DNA from: Mugil cephalus
Lineage: Eukaryota; Chordata; Actinopteri; Mugiliformes; Mugilidae
Assembly (NCBI RefSeq): GCF_022458985.1
Contig: NC_061775.1
Span: 27,238,319 to 27,302,318 of the forward strand
DNA length: 64,000 nucleotides
Direction: 5' to 3'
Every line of letters begins with the position of its first letter. Position 1 is the first letter of the stretch. The translations under genes were made by a program, and so were the position numbers. Of this stretch, positions 49,141 to 60,436 are shown piece after piece. The notes below the pieces were generated by a model. The model was not told where the DNA came from and did not search any database. It saw only the letters and a list, made by a program, of their open reading frames with translations.

Positions 49141-49555
49141 GCTACAAAGAGAAGATCTTATCTCCATAGAAGTTTCCTCTGGAGCCCAGCTTGGTCAACA
49201 GAGCCATTAGTCTCTATGAGGAAGTCATTCTCATTCTTCACTCAAAATGGAAATAAATCTTGCAAACTTATATGCAGAGTCAAAACGCCAAGATGAAGGG
49301 GACCAGATATTCAAAGATCTGCTAGAAAGGGACCTGGACGATGAAGAGAAACAGATGTTTTACAACGGCTACGCAAAGTTTTTATATTTCAGGCTAAAGA
49401 AGGAACAAGAGTTGATAAAATACCACATGATGGCAGCAAAGATACCACAAGAATCCTCCTTCAGGAAGGACAGCATCAGGAACCTGGAGAAGATCAGAGA
49501 CAGAAACCGTAACCGAAGAGAAATAGAGGAGTTTCTGGCCAACCTGCAGCACTGA
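49141..49555 (+). pseudogene. ifit: IFIT pseudogene, 3' part only
   Basis: IFIT exon 2 sequence from the CYKEKILS codons to the stop at 49553-49555. The 5' two-thirds is missing, replaced by the Ly6 relic. In the IFIT frame there is a TAG at 49167-49169 (TCTCCATAGAAG for TCTCCAGAGAAG), and a 10-bp deletion in the VISLYPDSS codons shifts the frame. The last 102 codons are open from an internal ATG at 49247 but cannot form an IFIT. The 3' flank is interrupted 18 bp after the stop by a LINE. Confidence 0.88.
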
Positions 49556-49575
49556 GAGCTGATGATAAAGATGAA

Positions 49576-51558
49576 TCAATTCAATTCAATTCAATTCAGT
49601 TTTATTTATATAGCGCCGATAATAATACAAATTGTCTCAAGACGCTTCACAAAAACCAACATGAAACCTCCAGAGCAAGCCTGAGGGCGACGGTGGCAAG
49701 GAAAAACTCCCTTTTAACAGGAAGAAACCTTGAGCAGAACCCAGCTCATATGGAGGAACCCATCTGCCGAAGGCCAGCTGGGTAGAAACAGAGAAGATAG
49801 AGAGAAAAGAAGAACAGGAGAAACAGATAAACAAACTTCTGCCATAGATACAAACATCAAGCTAAAGGAAACATGTATGGTCTAGTAATATAACACATAG
49901 CTGATGATCTGTGACAGTTTGTGAGTATGACAGGAATCTTGGGCAGGTTGGTGAATTGTTCATCTTGGTAGGAGTGGACAACTGGAGGAGGCCATGATGA
50001 CTGGGGCAGATGCAGTTTATGGAGCTCCACAGGTCTGATACACAGACTCCAGACCATGAAGACTGGGCTGGTTGATGAGGCCACGGCAGCAGATGTAGCT
50101 TAGAACTCCACAGGTCAGATATTCAGCACTCCAGACCAGAGACCCTCACAAGATGATGGAGGGGGAGGGGAGCGGAGGGGAGAGAGTAAGACACAATGGT
50201 TAGTAAATTATAAGAGATAGAAAATAAAATGATAAGATATTAGAGGACAGGAGCCAGAGAAGAGAGAGGAGAGGACATGTCCTCAGTGCATCGTCCCCCT
50301 GCATCCTAGGCCTATAGCAGCATAACTAAGGGATGGTTAAGTCCAGCTCTAGCTATAAGCTTTTTCAAAAAGGAAAGTCTTAGTCCTGACCTTAAACGTA
50401 GAGACTGTGTCTGCCTCCAGAACCCAAACTGGGAGCTGGTTCCACAGGAGAGGAGCCTGATAGCTGAAGGTTCTACCTCCCATTCTACTTTTAGAACCTC
50501 TAGGAACCACAAGCAGACCTGCACTTAGAGATCGTCGTGATCTGTTGGGACAGTATGGTACTATGAGGTCTTTCATATATGATGGAGCTAGGCCTTTCAG
50601 GGCCTTGTATGTGAGGAGGAGGATTTTAAATAAAAGGGAGCCAATGAAGAGAAGCTAATACTGGAGTAATATGATCTCTCTTGCTAATTCCTATCAGTGC
50701 TCTTGCTGCAGCGTTTTGAATCAATTGGAGGCTTTTTAAAGAGCTACTTGGACAGCCAGACAGTAACGAGTTACAATAATCCAGCCTGGAAGACACAAAT
50801 ACATGAACTAGTTTTTCCGCATCACTCTGAGAAAGGATGTTCCTAATGTTGATGATATTACAAAGGTGACAGAAAGCAGTCCTGGTCACCTGCTTTATGT
50901 GAGAATTAAAGGACGTATCCTGGTCAAATATAACACCAAGGTTTTTCACAGTAGTACTGGAGGCCAAGGTAATGCCATCCAACAAAAGCAGGTGATTAGA
51001 TAATGAATCTCTGACATGTTTAGAGCCAAATACAATAACTTCAGTTTTGTCTGAGTTTAAAAGTAGAAAATTACAGGTCATCCAAGCCTTTATGTCTTTA
51101 AGGCGCTTGGAGTTTAACCAGCGGATTAGTTTCATCTGGTTTCATGGATAAATATAGCTGGGTATCATCTGCGTAGCAATGGAAGTTTATGCCGTGCTTT
51201 CTAATAATATTGCCTAAGGGAAGCATGTATAATGTGAATAATATTGGTCCTAGCACAGAACTCTGAGGAACTCCATTGCTTACTTTGGTATATATAGAAG
51301 AGTTGTTGTTTACATGGACAAACTGGAATCTGTCTGACAAATGCAGCCCTGAGATCTAGCAGGACAAGTATAGAGACAAGTCCATTACCTGAAGTAAAGA
51401 GGAGATCATTGGTAACTTTAACCAGGGCTGTTTCTGTGCTATGATGAGCTCTAAAACCTGACTGAAACTCTTCAAACAAACCATTCCTGTTTAAATGATC
51501 AAGCAACTGATTGACAACAACCCTTTCCAAAACTTTAGAGATAATAGGAAGGTTGGGT
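49576..51558 (-). mobile_element. L2-like LINE, 5'-truncated, decayed reverse transcriptase
   Basis: Minus-strand frames carry, in order, RT motifs ([18 protein letters not shown] at about 51470), the catalytic YADDTQLYL near 51170, and the C-terminal region DYCNSLLSGCP, IQNAAARALIG and TPVLASLHWLPF to about 50626. They are split among three frames, so the element is dead. The 3' end is a CAATT-rich tail at 49576-49600. The upstream endonuclease domain is missing. Sequence type is that of fish L2/CR1-group LINEs. It lies in the 3' flank of the IFIT pseudogene; the interrupted flank resumes at about 51583. Confidence 0.85.
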
Positions 51559-51563
51559 TAAAT

Positions 51564-51608
51564 CATCTTCCTGATTTATCCCAACACTGGGGATAAATCA
51601 GGAAGATG
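51564..51608. repeat. 19-bp inverted repeat at LINE 5' junction
   Basis: CATCTTCCTGATTTATCCC (51564-51582) is the exact reverse complement of 51590-51608, with a 7-bp spacer. The right arm is ordinary IFIT 3'-flank sequence; the left arm is an inverted extra copy of it placed next to the truncated LINE. Confidence 0.9.
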
Positions 51609-52350
51609 TTGATTTTCACAGCCTGAGGATTATTAAAGTTGATTAAAATGTAACTTTTAGAGAAAATGATGTAAATGATGTTAAACACTTCTTCAATTCT
51701 CTCCTGAACAATGATCCTGTTATCAAAGCCTGATGCAGTTTCAAACTTATTTACTGGTTATATGTTAATGTTGCTTCATGTCATCATATTTTCTTATTGA
51801 TCAAAGTCTATGAGTAACCTTCACTTTCTTTAACATTGGTCTTGTGTTTAGTCTTTTTATATTTCTTATGCTCCTTTGTGTTTTTCGTTTTACATGAAAA
51901 CGTCAAAATAAAAAAAGTAGAAGAAAACCTTGAAACATTGTTAAATAATAAAAATAAAAAATAACAATAATAAAACCGTCTTCTGAAACCTGTCAGTTTA
52001 ATCAGACTTCCACTAAAAACTTAGATTTCAGAAAACCTTCAAAATAAATTTGTCAGTTACCATCTTTATTAAGGTGTCAGGGGTTAGTGGAGGTAGTAGG
52101 AAAGAGGGATGAGCGACTACAGCGAGGGGGTGTAGGTTCATTTGTAATGTTTATACCACTGCTACCTTTATTTTTTTAACGAATACAACAAGTAAGTGTC
52201 AGACACTCTGCGTGAAGTCAAATAAACTGGTCAGAGCCAGTCGACGGTTAAAAAAAAAATAATCTCCGAAGGGCAGAGACGCAACGCGAGTCACATTAAT
52301 CTGCACCACGTCCGAACGAACCCACGTTACCAGAACTCCACTGGTTGATA
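51583..52350 (+). repeat. IFIT 3' flank, right-hand type (copy at 56187-56976)
   Basis: Nearly identical to the flank after IFIT-5, ending in both cases with CCACTGGTTGATA before an array unit. No gene. Together with the array it shows that a segment of IFIT 3' end + unit + promoter was duplicated. Confidence 0.85.
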
Positions 52351-52471
52351 AGTAAGTACACACCGGAGTAAAAACAAACTCTAAATGTTAACGGAAAAGA
52401 CGCCTATCACAGAACGCAGACACAGTCAGATAACCATTGAGGCGTTTGACTCGTATTACTCGTACTCGGTA

Positions 52472-52560
52472 AAAGTGCTCCATCCGTACCGGATACTCGT
52501 TTCAGTTGTGTATCCCGGATACTCAGCTGAAACGAGTATTCGGTACGGATCGAGCACTTT
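52472..52560. repeat. Long hairpin: 34-bp arms, 21-nt loop with inner stem
   Basis: Arms 52472-52505 and 52527-52560 pair at 32 of 34 positions (start AAAGTGCTC, end GAGCACTTT). The loop contains GTATCCCGGATAC, a second 6-bp stem. It recurs at 54202, 57098, 58828, 60558 and 62287, always with both mismatches. It sits about 115 bp upstream of the unit's TATAAA. Confidence 0.9.
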
Positions 52561-52993
52561 GCATTTATGCTTTAGTCTCTTTACTCAAACAGTCCTTCAG
52601 CAGTATAACATTCATAGTTACCTTTTAATAAAACATTTGTGGAATTCCATTGTACCACAATCAAACAAGCAGCATATAAATATTATGCTCTTGAGATCCT
52701 TCTCGGCGATACTTCAAACTTGTTCAGCGAGTTTCTATTAGAGGGAACAGAACACAGAGTACTTCATTCATAACATTCATCGAATACCATTGTACTGCAC
52801 CCAAAAAACACAACACAAACCACAAACACAACTCTGTGCAGCTCCCAGGATTTAACAAATAGGAATATGTTTATTTGTGGTGCAACTTTTGAAACTACAA
52901 CAAGATATAATTTGACAGTTTCACATAAAACAATTAAGATATACCACTAATACAAATATGAATATGATTAGTCATACAAATAACAATGACAAC

Positions 52994-53332
52994 TGTTATG
53001 TGTATAGATTTGTGTATGTCTCTCTCTTGGTCTTTCTGCTGTAGTCCTGCAGGTGAGAGGTGGGAGGTTGGCTGCCAGCCTGTGTGAAGAGCTTTGGATT
53101 GGCTCACACTCCAGCCAATCAGAGAAGGAGGGACATTTGAAAAGCTTCTGTTGTGTTGCTCTCTCTCTCTCTCTATTTGACTTATTTGTTGGATAGGCAG
53201 GTTTGTCTGTTGTGTACCTTTTCATTTAAGTATTGTAAATAAATCTCTTTTCTTTAACTGCCTCCCATCATCTCTGACTTTTTCTTCGTTGATTGTCAGC
53301 ATTACTGTTTCCAAATAAATGGAAATGTAACA
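52994..53332 (+). mobile_element. Solo LTR, 339 bp, in array unit 1
   Basis: It begins TGTTATGTG and ends ATGTAACA, with inverted ends TGTTA/TAACA, and is flanked by ACAAC on both sides (52989-52993 and 53333-53337). The empty site survives as CACAACTCATT at 33210 and equivalents. An AATAAA lies near its 3' end (about 53240). No internal retroviral or Gypsy genes remain; 5-bp duplication fits Gypsy/Ty3- or ERV-type integrases. The strand is set by the poly(A) signal. Confidence 0.85.
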
Positions 53333-54080
53333 ACAACTCATTGTCACCCAGAGAAATGAAGAAAAATATTAAAGTCACTCTGAAGGGGATCAGCCGCCCA
53401 GCAGATCAAACCAACATGTGGAGAACAATAAGAGGGATCCAGAACAATAAAGTTATGAAGCAGTCAACTAATCCATGAGCACTGTATAATTCTGTCATCA
53501 TGTAGAACATTAATTACACTGATAACATTTAGAAAACATCCATGTTCACTGGATGTGGTCATCCCTCCAGTTTCTTGTTTTTTGTTTGTTTGTTTTTTGT
53601 TGTTGTTTGTGTATTTTCAAAAACAAAACAAATCTCCATTAATATATTTTTTTCTCTAGAACAACAAACATTTAGTTTTCATCTTCCAAAATCATTACTT
53701 TTTTCAAAGCTGCTTTCTATAGTTTTGTAACAGCGTGTTTTTTAAATCTGGAAGTTGAACTACACAATTTCATTTCATCATCGTAGTTATTTCACAGGTT
53801 GACGCATTGAACACAAACACACTGTTGTTTAATATAAGTTCTTGTTTTAAGTTTTCTGAAATCGGTTCATCAATTTTGAAACAACCTGTAAGTCCTTTGG
53901 CAAAATGAATTATTATAAACCTTATACATCAAATTAAATTAAGAAAGAGTGCATTTACTGGTGGATGTATATTTCTTCTAACTCTCTTTTACAATTTAAA
54001 TCAGGGGTCTTCACCACGTTTCATGCCAGGGGCCACAAACTGATGGAGAGATCATGATTCTGCCTTCCTACATATTCTAC

Positions 54081-54538
54081 AGTAAGTACACACCGGAGTA
54101 AAAACAAACTCTAAATGTTAACGGAAAAGACGCCTATCACAGAACGCAGACACAGTCAGATAACCATTGAGGCGTTTGACTCGTATTACTCGTACTCGGT
54201 AATAGTGCTCCATCCGTACCGTATACTCGTTTCAGTTGTGTATCCCGGATACTCAGCTGAAACGAGTATTCGGTACGGATCGAGCACTTTGCATTTATGC
54301 TTTAGTCTCTTTACTCAAACAGTCCTTCAGCAGTACAACATTCATAGTTGTTTTTTAATGAAACATTTGTGGAATTCCATTGTACCACAATCAAACAAGC
54401 AGCATATAAATATTATGCTCTTGAGATCCTTCTCGGCGATACTTCAAACTTGTTCAGCGAGTTTCTATTAGAGGGAACAGAACACAGAGTACTTCATTCA
54501 TAACATTCATCGAATACCATTGTACTGCACCCAAAAAA
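54081..54538 (+). repeat. Tandem unit 2 (promoter half only), leads into IFIT-5
   Basis: Same as the first ~450 bp of the other units, but after CACCCAAAAAAC it continues TCAGAATATAAAAAGG into a live IFIT promoter. It shows that the unit's left half is an IFIT promoter. Confidence 0.88.
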
Positions 54539-54552
54539 CTCAGAATATAAAA
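54460..54552 (+). promoter_or_regulatory. IFIT-5 promoter
   Basis: TATAAAA at 54546-54552 lies 41 bp before the first ATG. AGTTTCTATTAG at 54460-54471 resembles the ISRE-like site of the other IFITs with one more mismatch. An upstream second TATAAA at about 54405 belongs to the repeated unit. Confidence 0.45.
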
Positions 54553-54592
54553 AGGATGAAGAGAGTTGGATTCAAAGAGTCCAGAGAACTAC

Positions 54593-54621
54593 ATGATGAG
54601 GTGAGCAGCTGATTCCTGTTT

Positions 54622-54685
<64 letters not shown>

Positions 54686-56163
54686 TTCTTTCTTGTCTTT
54701 GACCAATCCTTTTAGGTTCTAACACTGTTTCTCCACTTTACTGTTTTTCAATTTTTGTCTATTTTCGTCATCATTCATCATCATTTCTCTCCTACAGATT
54801 ATACTTTTTTTTTACCTTTGTCCCTTCCTTCCTTCTACTGTTATGATTTAATATTTCATTTTTTATTTGTCATTTTATCATTTTCATCAGTGCTGCTCAG
54901 AGTCAGCCAACGTTGGAGGCCCTCCAGAGCCACTTTACCTGGGATCTGAATTTCAGCAGGTCCAAACTTTTCCGTTTCAGAGACAAACTAAAGGACATTG
55001 GCACCAATGAAGGAAACAGCTGGCTGGGTCACATTTACAACCTGCAGGGGTTCATCCACTATCAGCTGGGCTTCATTGAAGAGGCCAAGAGCTTCTTCAG
55101 CAGGGCCACTGAGGCCTTCCACCAGATGATGAACACAGTCTCAGATGGTCCCTGGTTGCTGGTGAACTACGGGAACCTGGCTTGGATGCATCACCACCTG
55201 GGAGAACAAGCAGAGAGTGAGCGTTACCTGTCAAAGGTCCACGCCCTGATGAAGGAGTACCCATCTCCATCTGAGGACCAGCTGCATCCAGAGATCTACG
55301 CTGAAAAGGCCTGGACCTTGATGACATTCTGTGAAGACAAAAAGCATCTGGCTGCAGAATACTTCCAGAGAGCCATCAGGATGCAGCCAGACAGGGTGGA
55401 GTGGCAGACCAGCTGCATGTTAGCACTAGTAAGTGTCTATAAACGCCGTGGCAATGAGCTGAGGTCTGAAATGAAAAAAGCCAAAGAACGTGATCCAGAG
55501 AACTTGTACCTTGCTGCTCTTTATCTTGAGGCATGTGCTCAGAGAGGAACAAACGTTAAAGAAGAAGCGCATGAGTTGGCCAAAAGGATTTTAAGTAGAC
55601 CAGTTAGTAGCTACAGTGGTTTCACACCATTAATGACGCTGTACAAAACATTTTTACACAAAGATGAAGCTATTATTTTGGCAGAGGAGGCTCTGAAAAG
55701 ACATCCAGATGAGCGTCACCTCAAGAAGCATGCTGCAATCTGCTACAAAGAGAAGATCTTATCTCAAAGCGACAGTCCTCTGGAGCCCAGCATGATCAAC
55801 AGAGCCATCAGCCTCTCAGAGGAAGTCATTTCTCTCTATCCTGATTCTTCACTAAAAATGCAAATAACTCTTGCAAACTTATATGCAGAGTCAAAACGCC
55901 AAGATGAAGGGAACCAGATATTCAAAGATCTGCTAAAAAGGGACCTGGAAGACAAAGAGAAACAGATGGTTTACAACGGCTACGCAAAGTTTTTGTATTT
56001 CAGCCTAAAGAAGGAACAAGAGTCGATAAAATACCACATGATGGCAGCAGAGATACCACAACAATCCTTCTATCGGGAGGACAGCATCGAGAAGCTGGAA
56101 AAGATTAAAAAAAACAAATACGGAAGAGAAATAGAGGAGTTTCTGGCCAACCTGCAGCGCTGA
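54593..56163 (+). CDS. ifit: IFIT-5: interferon-induced TPR-repeat protein in the array
   Basis: Exons 54593-54600 (ATGATGAG) and 54891-56163, 426 residues. The intron has the longest TTTC run, about 75 bp. The protein opens MMSAAQSQPTLEALQ, has HFTW and NYGNLAWMHHHLG, and the TPR series to ANLQR. Compared with IFIT-1 it lacks a few residues in the middle (GNELRSEMKKAKERD, without the ADILE segment) and has LYKTFLHKDEAIILAEEAL and an altered C-terminal helix (QSFYREDSIEKLEKIKKN). It is the only IFIT lying inside the 1.73-kb array and uses that array's promoter. Probably functional. Confidence 0.9.
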
Positions 56164-56976
56164 GAGCTGATGATAAAGATGGAACAACACTGGGGATAAA
56201 TCAGGAAGATGTTGATTTTCACAGCCTGAGGAATAAGTTTAATATGATCCTTTTATTGAAGTGTCGAAGTTGATTAAAATGTAACTTTTAGGGGAAATGA
56301 TGTAAATGATGTTAAACACTTAAATTCTCTCCTGAACAATGATCCTGTTATCAAAGCCTGATGCAGTTTAAAACTTATTTACTGATTATATGTTAATGTT
56401 GCTTCATGTCATCATATTTTCTTATTGATCAAAGTCTATGAGTAACCTTCACTTTCTTTAACATTGGTCTTGTGTTTAGTCTTTTTATATTTCTTATGCT
56501 CCTTTGTGTTTTTCGTTTTACATGAAAACGTCAAAATAAAAAAAGTAGAAGAAAACCTTGAAACATTGTTAAATAATAAAAATAAAAAATAACAATAATA
56601 AAACCGTCTTCTGAAGCCTGTCAGTTTAATCAGACTTCCACTAAAAACTTAGATTTCAGAAAACCTTCAAAATAAATTTGTCAGTTACCATCTTTATTAA
56701 GGTGTCAGGGGTTAGTGGAGGTAGTAGGAAAGAGGGATGAGCGACTACAGCGAGGGGGTGTAGGTTCATTTGTAATGTTTATACCACTGCTACCTTTTTT
56801 TTTAACGAATACAACAAGTAAGTGTCAGACACTCTGCGTGAAGTCAAATAAACTGGTCAGAGCCAGTCGACGGTTAAAAAAAAAATAATCTCCGAAGGGC
56901 AGAGACGCAACGCGAGTCACATTAATCTGCACCACGTCCGAACGAACCCACGTTACCAGAACTCCACTGGTTGATA
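56164..56976 (+). repeat. IFIT-5 3' flank
   Basis: Matches 51583-52350 and, in its first 400 bp, the flanks of IFIT-1 to -3. No gene. It ends in CCACTGGTTGATA before unit 3. Confidence 0.85.
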
Positions 56977-58706
56977 AGTAAGTACACACCGGAGTAAAAA
57001 CAAACTCTAAATGTTAACGGAAAAGACGCCTATCACAGAACGCAGACACAGTCAGATAACCATTGAGGCGTTTGACTCGTATTACTCGTACTCGGTAAAA
57101 GTGCTCCATCCGTACCGTATACTCGTTTCAGTTGTGTATCCCGGATACTCAGCTGAAACGAGTATTCGGTACGGATCGAGCACTTTGCATTTATGCTTTA
57201 GTCTCTTTACTCAAACAGTCCTTCAGCAGTACAACATTCATAGTTGTTTTTTAATGAAACATTTGTGGAATTCCATTGTACCACAATCAAACAAGCAGCA
57301 TATAAATATTATGCTCTTGAGATCCTTCTCGGCGATACTTCAAACTTGTTCAGCGAGTTTCTATTAGAGGGAACAGAACACAGAGTACTTCATTCATAAC
57401 ATTCATCGAATACCATTGTACTGCACCCAAAAAACACAACACAAACCACAAACACAACTCTGTGCAGCTCCCAGGATTTAACAAATAGGAATATGTTTAT
57501 TTGTGGTGCAACTTTTGAAACTACAACAAGAGATAATTTGACAGTTTCACATAAAACAATTAAGATATACCACTAATACAAATATGAATATGATTAGTCA
57601 TACAAATAACAATGACAACTGTTATGTGTATAGATTTGTGTATGTCTCTCTCTTGGTCTCTCTGCTGTAGTCCTGCAGGTGAGAGGTGGGAGGTTGGCTG
57701 CCAGCCTGTGTGAAGAGCTGTGGATTGGCTCACACTCCAGCCAATCAGAGAAGGAGGGACATTTGAAAAGCTTCTGTTGTGTTGCTCTCTCTCTCTCTCT
57801 ATTTGACTTATTTGTTGGATAGGCAGGTTTGTCTGTTGTGTACCTTTTCATTTAAGTATCGTAAATAAATCTCTTTTCTTTAACTGCCTCCCATCATCTC
57901 TGACTTTTTCTTCGTTGATTGTCAGCATTACTGTTTCCAAATAAATGGAAATGTAACAACAACTCATTGTCACCCAGAGAAATGAAGAAAAATATTAAAG
58001 TCACTCTGAAGGGGATCAGCCGCCCAGCAGATCAAACCAACATGTGGAGAACAATAAGAGGGATCCAGAACAATAAAGTTATGAAGCAGTCAACTAATCC
58101 ATGAGCACTGTATAATTCTGTCATCATGTAGAACATTAATTATACTGATAACATTTAGAAAACATCCATGTTCACTGGATGTGGTCATCCCTCCAGTTTC
58201 TTGTTTTTTGTTTGTTTGTTTTTTGTTGTTGTTTGTGTATTTTCAAAAACAAAACAAATCTCCATTAATATATTTTTTTCTCTAGAACAACAAACATTTA
58301 GTTTTCATCTTCCAAAATCATTACTTTTTTCAAAGCTGCTTTCTATAGTTTTGTAACAGCGTGTTTTTTAAATCTGGAAGTTGAACTACACAATTTCATT
58401 TCATCATCGTAGTTATTTCACAGGTTGACGCATTGAACACAAACACACTGTTGTTTAATATAAGTTCTTGTTTTAAGTTTTCTGAAATCGGTTCATCAAT
58501 TTTGAAACAACCTGTAAGTCCTTTGGCAAAATGAATTATTATACACCTTATACATCAAATTAAATTAAGAAAGAGTGCATTTACTGGTGGATGTATATTT
58601 CTTCTAACTCTCTTTTACAATTTAAATCAGGGGTCTTCACCACGTTTCATGCCAGGGGCCACAAACTGATGGAGAGATCATGATTCTGCCTTCCTACATA
58701 TTCTAC
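56977..58706 (+). repeat. 1.73-kb tandem unit 3
   Basis: Same structure as unit 1; solo LTR at 57620-57958. It carries the TGTGG variant in the LTR (GAGCTGTGG) and ends with TATACACC. Confidence 0.88.
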
Positions 58707-60436
58707 AGTAAGTAGACACCGGAGTAAAAACAAACTCTAAATGTTAACGGAAAAGACGCCTATCACAGAACGCAGACACAGTCAGATAACCATTGAGGCG
58801 TTTGACTCGTATTACTCGTACTCGGTAAAAGTGCTCCATCCGTACCGTATACTCGTTTCAGTTGTGTATCCCGGATACTCAGCTGAAACGAGTATTCGGT
58901 ACGGATCGAGCACTTTGCATTTATGCTTTAGTCTCTTTACTCAAACAGTCCTTCAGCAGTACAACATTCATAGTTGTTTTTTAATGAAACATTTGTGGAA
59001 TTCCATTGTACCACAATCAAACAAGCAGCATATAAATATTATGCTCTTGAGATCCTTCTCGGCGATACTTCAAACTTGTTCAGCGAGTTTCTATTAGAGG
59101 GAACAGAACACAGAGTACTTCATTCATAACATTCATCGAATACCATTGTACTGCACCCAAAAAACACAACACAAACCACAAACACAACTCTGTGCAGCTC
59201 CCAGGATTTAACAAATAGGAATATGTTTATTTGTGGTGCAACTTTTGAAACTACAACAAGAGATAATTTGACAGTTTCACATAAAACAATTAAGATATAC
59301 CACTAATACAAATATGAATATGATTAGTCATACAAATAACAATGACAACTGTTATGTGTATAGATTTGTGTATGTCTCTCTCTTGGTCTTTCTGCTGTAG
59401 TCCTGCAGGTGAGAGGTGGGAGGTTGGCTGCCAGCCTGTGTGAAGAGCTTTGGATTGGCTCACACTCCAGCCAATCAGAGAAGGAGGGACATTTGAAAAG
59501 CTTCTGTTGTGTTGCTCTCTCTCTCTCTCTATTTGACTTATTTGTTGGATAGGCAGGTTTGTCTGTTGTGTACCTTTTCATTTAAGTATTGTAAATAAAT
59601 CTCTTTTCTTTAACTGCCTCCCATCATCTCTGACTTTTTCTTCGTTGATTGTCAGCATTACTGTTTCCAAATAAATGGAAATGTAACAACAACTCATTGT
59701 CACCCAGAGAAATGAAGAAAAATATTAAAGTCACTCTGAAGGGGATCAGCCGCCCAGCAGATCAAACCAACATGTGGAGAACAATAAGAGGGATCCAGAA
59801 CAATAAAGTTATGAAGCAGTCAACTAATCCATGAGCACTGTATAATTCTGTCATCATGTAGAACATTAATTATACTGATAACATTTAGAAAACATCCATG
59901 TTCACTGGATGTGGTCATCCCTCCAGTTTCTTGTTTTTTGTTTGTTTGTTTTTTGTTGTTGTTTGTGTATTTTCAAAAACAAAACAAATCTCCATTAATA
60001 TATTTTTTTCTCTAGAACAACAAACATTTAGTTTTCATCTTCCAAAATCATTACTTTTTTCAAAGCTGCTTTCTATAGTTTTGTAACAGCGTGTTTTTTA
60101 AATCTGGAAGTTGAACTACACAATTTCATTTCATCATCGTAGTTATTTCACAGGTTGACGCATTGAACACAAACACACTGTTGTTTAATATAAGTTCTTG
60201 TTTTAAGTTTTCTGAAATCGGTTCATCAATTTTGAAACAACCTGTAAGTCCTTTGGCAAAATGAATTATTATACACCTTATACATCAAATTAAATTAAGA
60301 AAGAGTGCATTTACTGGTGGATGTATATTTCTTCTAACTCTCTTTTACAATTTAAATCAGGGGTCTTCACCACGTTTCATGCCAGGGGCCACAAACTGAT
60401 GGAGAGATCATGATTCTGCCTTCCTACATATTCTAC
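58707..60436 (+). repeat. 1.73-kb tandem unit 4
   Basis: Solo LTR at 59350-59688. It starts AGTAAGTAGACACC, and the LTR has the GAGCTTTGG variant shared with unit 1. Confidence 0.88.

Larger units (their letters stand above)
52351..54080 (+). repeat. 1.73-kb tandem unit 1: IFIT promoter + IFIT 3' flank, no gene body
   Basis: It starts at AGTAAGTACACACCGG. 52351-52800 is the sequence that lies directly upstream of IFIT-5 (54081-54538), with a TATAAA at 52675-52680 and ISRE-like AGTTTCTATTAG. At CACCCAAAAAAC the sequence leaves the promoter, and 52825-52993 instead matches the far 3' flank of IFIT-1 to -3 (GTGCAGCTCCCAGGATTTAA, TTTATTTGTGGTGCAA). Then come the solo LTR and about 740 bp with no coding potential, including CAGGGGTCTTCACCACG near 54003. 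The reading frames of 118, 85, 61 and 62 codons repeat only because the unit repeats. Confidence 0.88.

Noticed and set aside
49013-49210. Functional Ly6-IFIT chimeric protein
   Set aside because: In the Ly6 frame there is a stop at 49004-49006 and in the IFIT frame one at 49167-49169 plus a frameshift; no promoter or exon 1 is present.
52385-52741. 118-codon frame repeated in every array unit
   Set aside because: It overlaps the palindrome and the IFIT promoter, has no recognisable domain, and is conserved only because the units are near-identical copies.
52968-53225. 85-codon minus-strand frame repeated in the array
   Set aside because: It lies inside the solo LTR, antisense, with low-complexity Arg/Glu content; no family resemblance.
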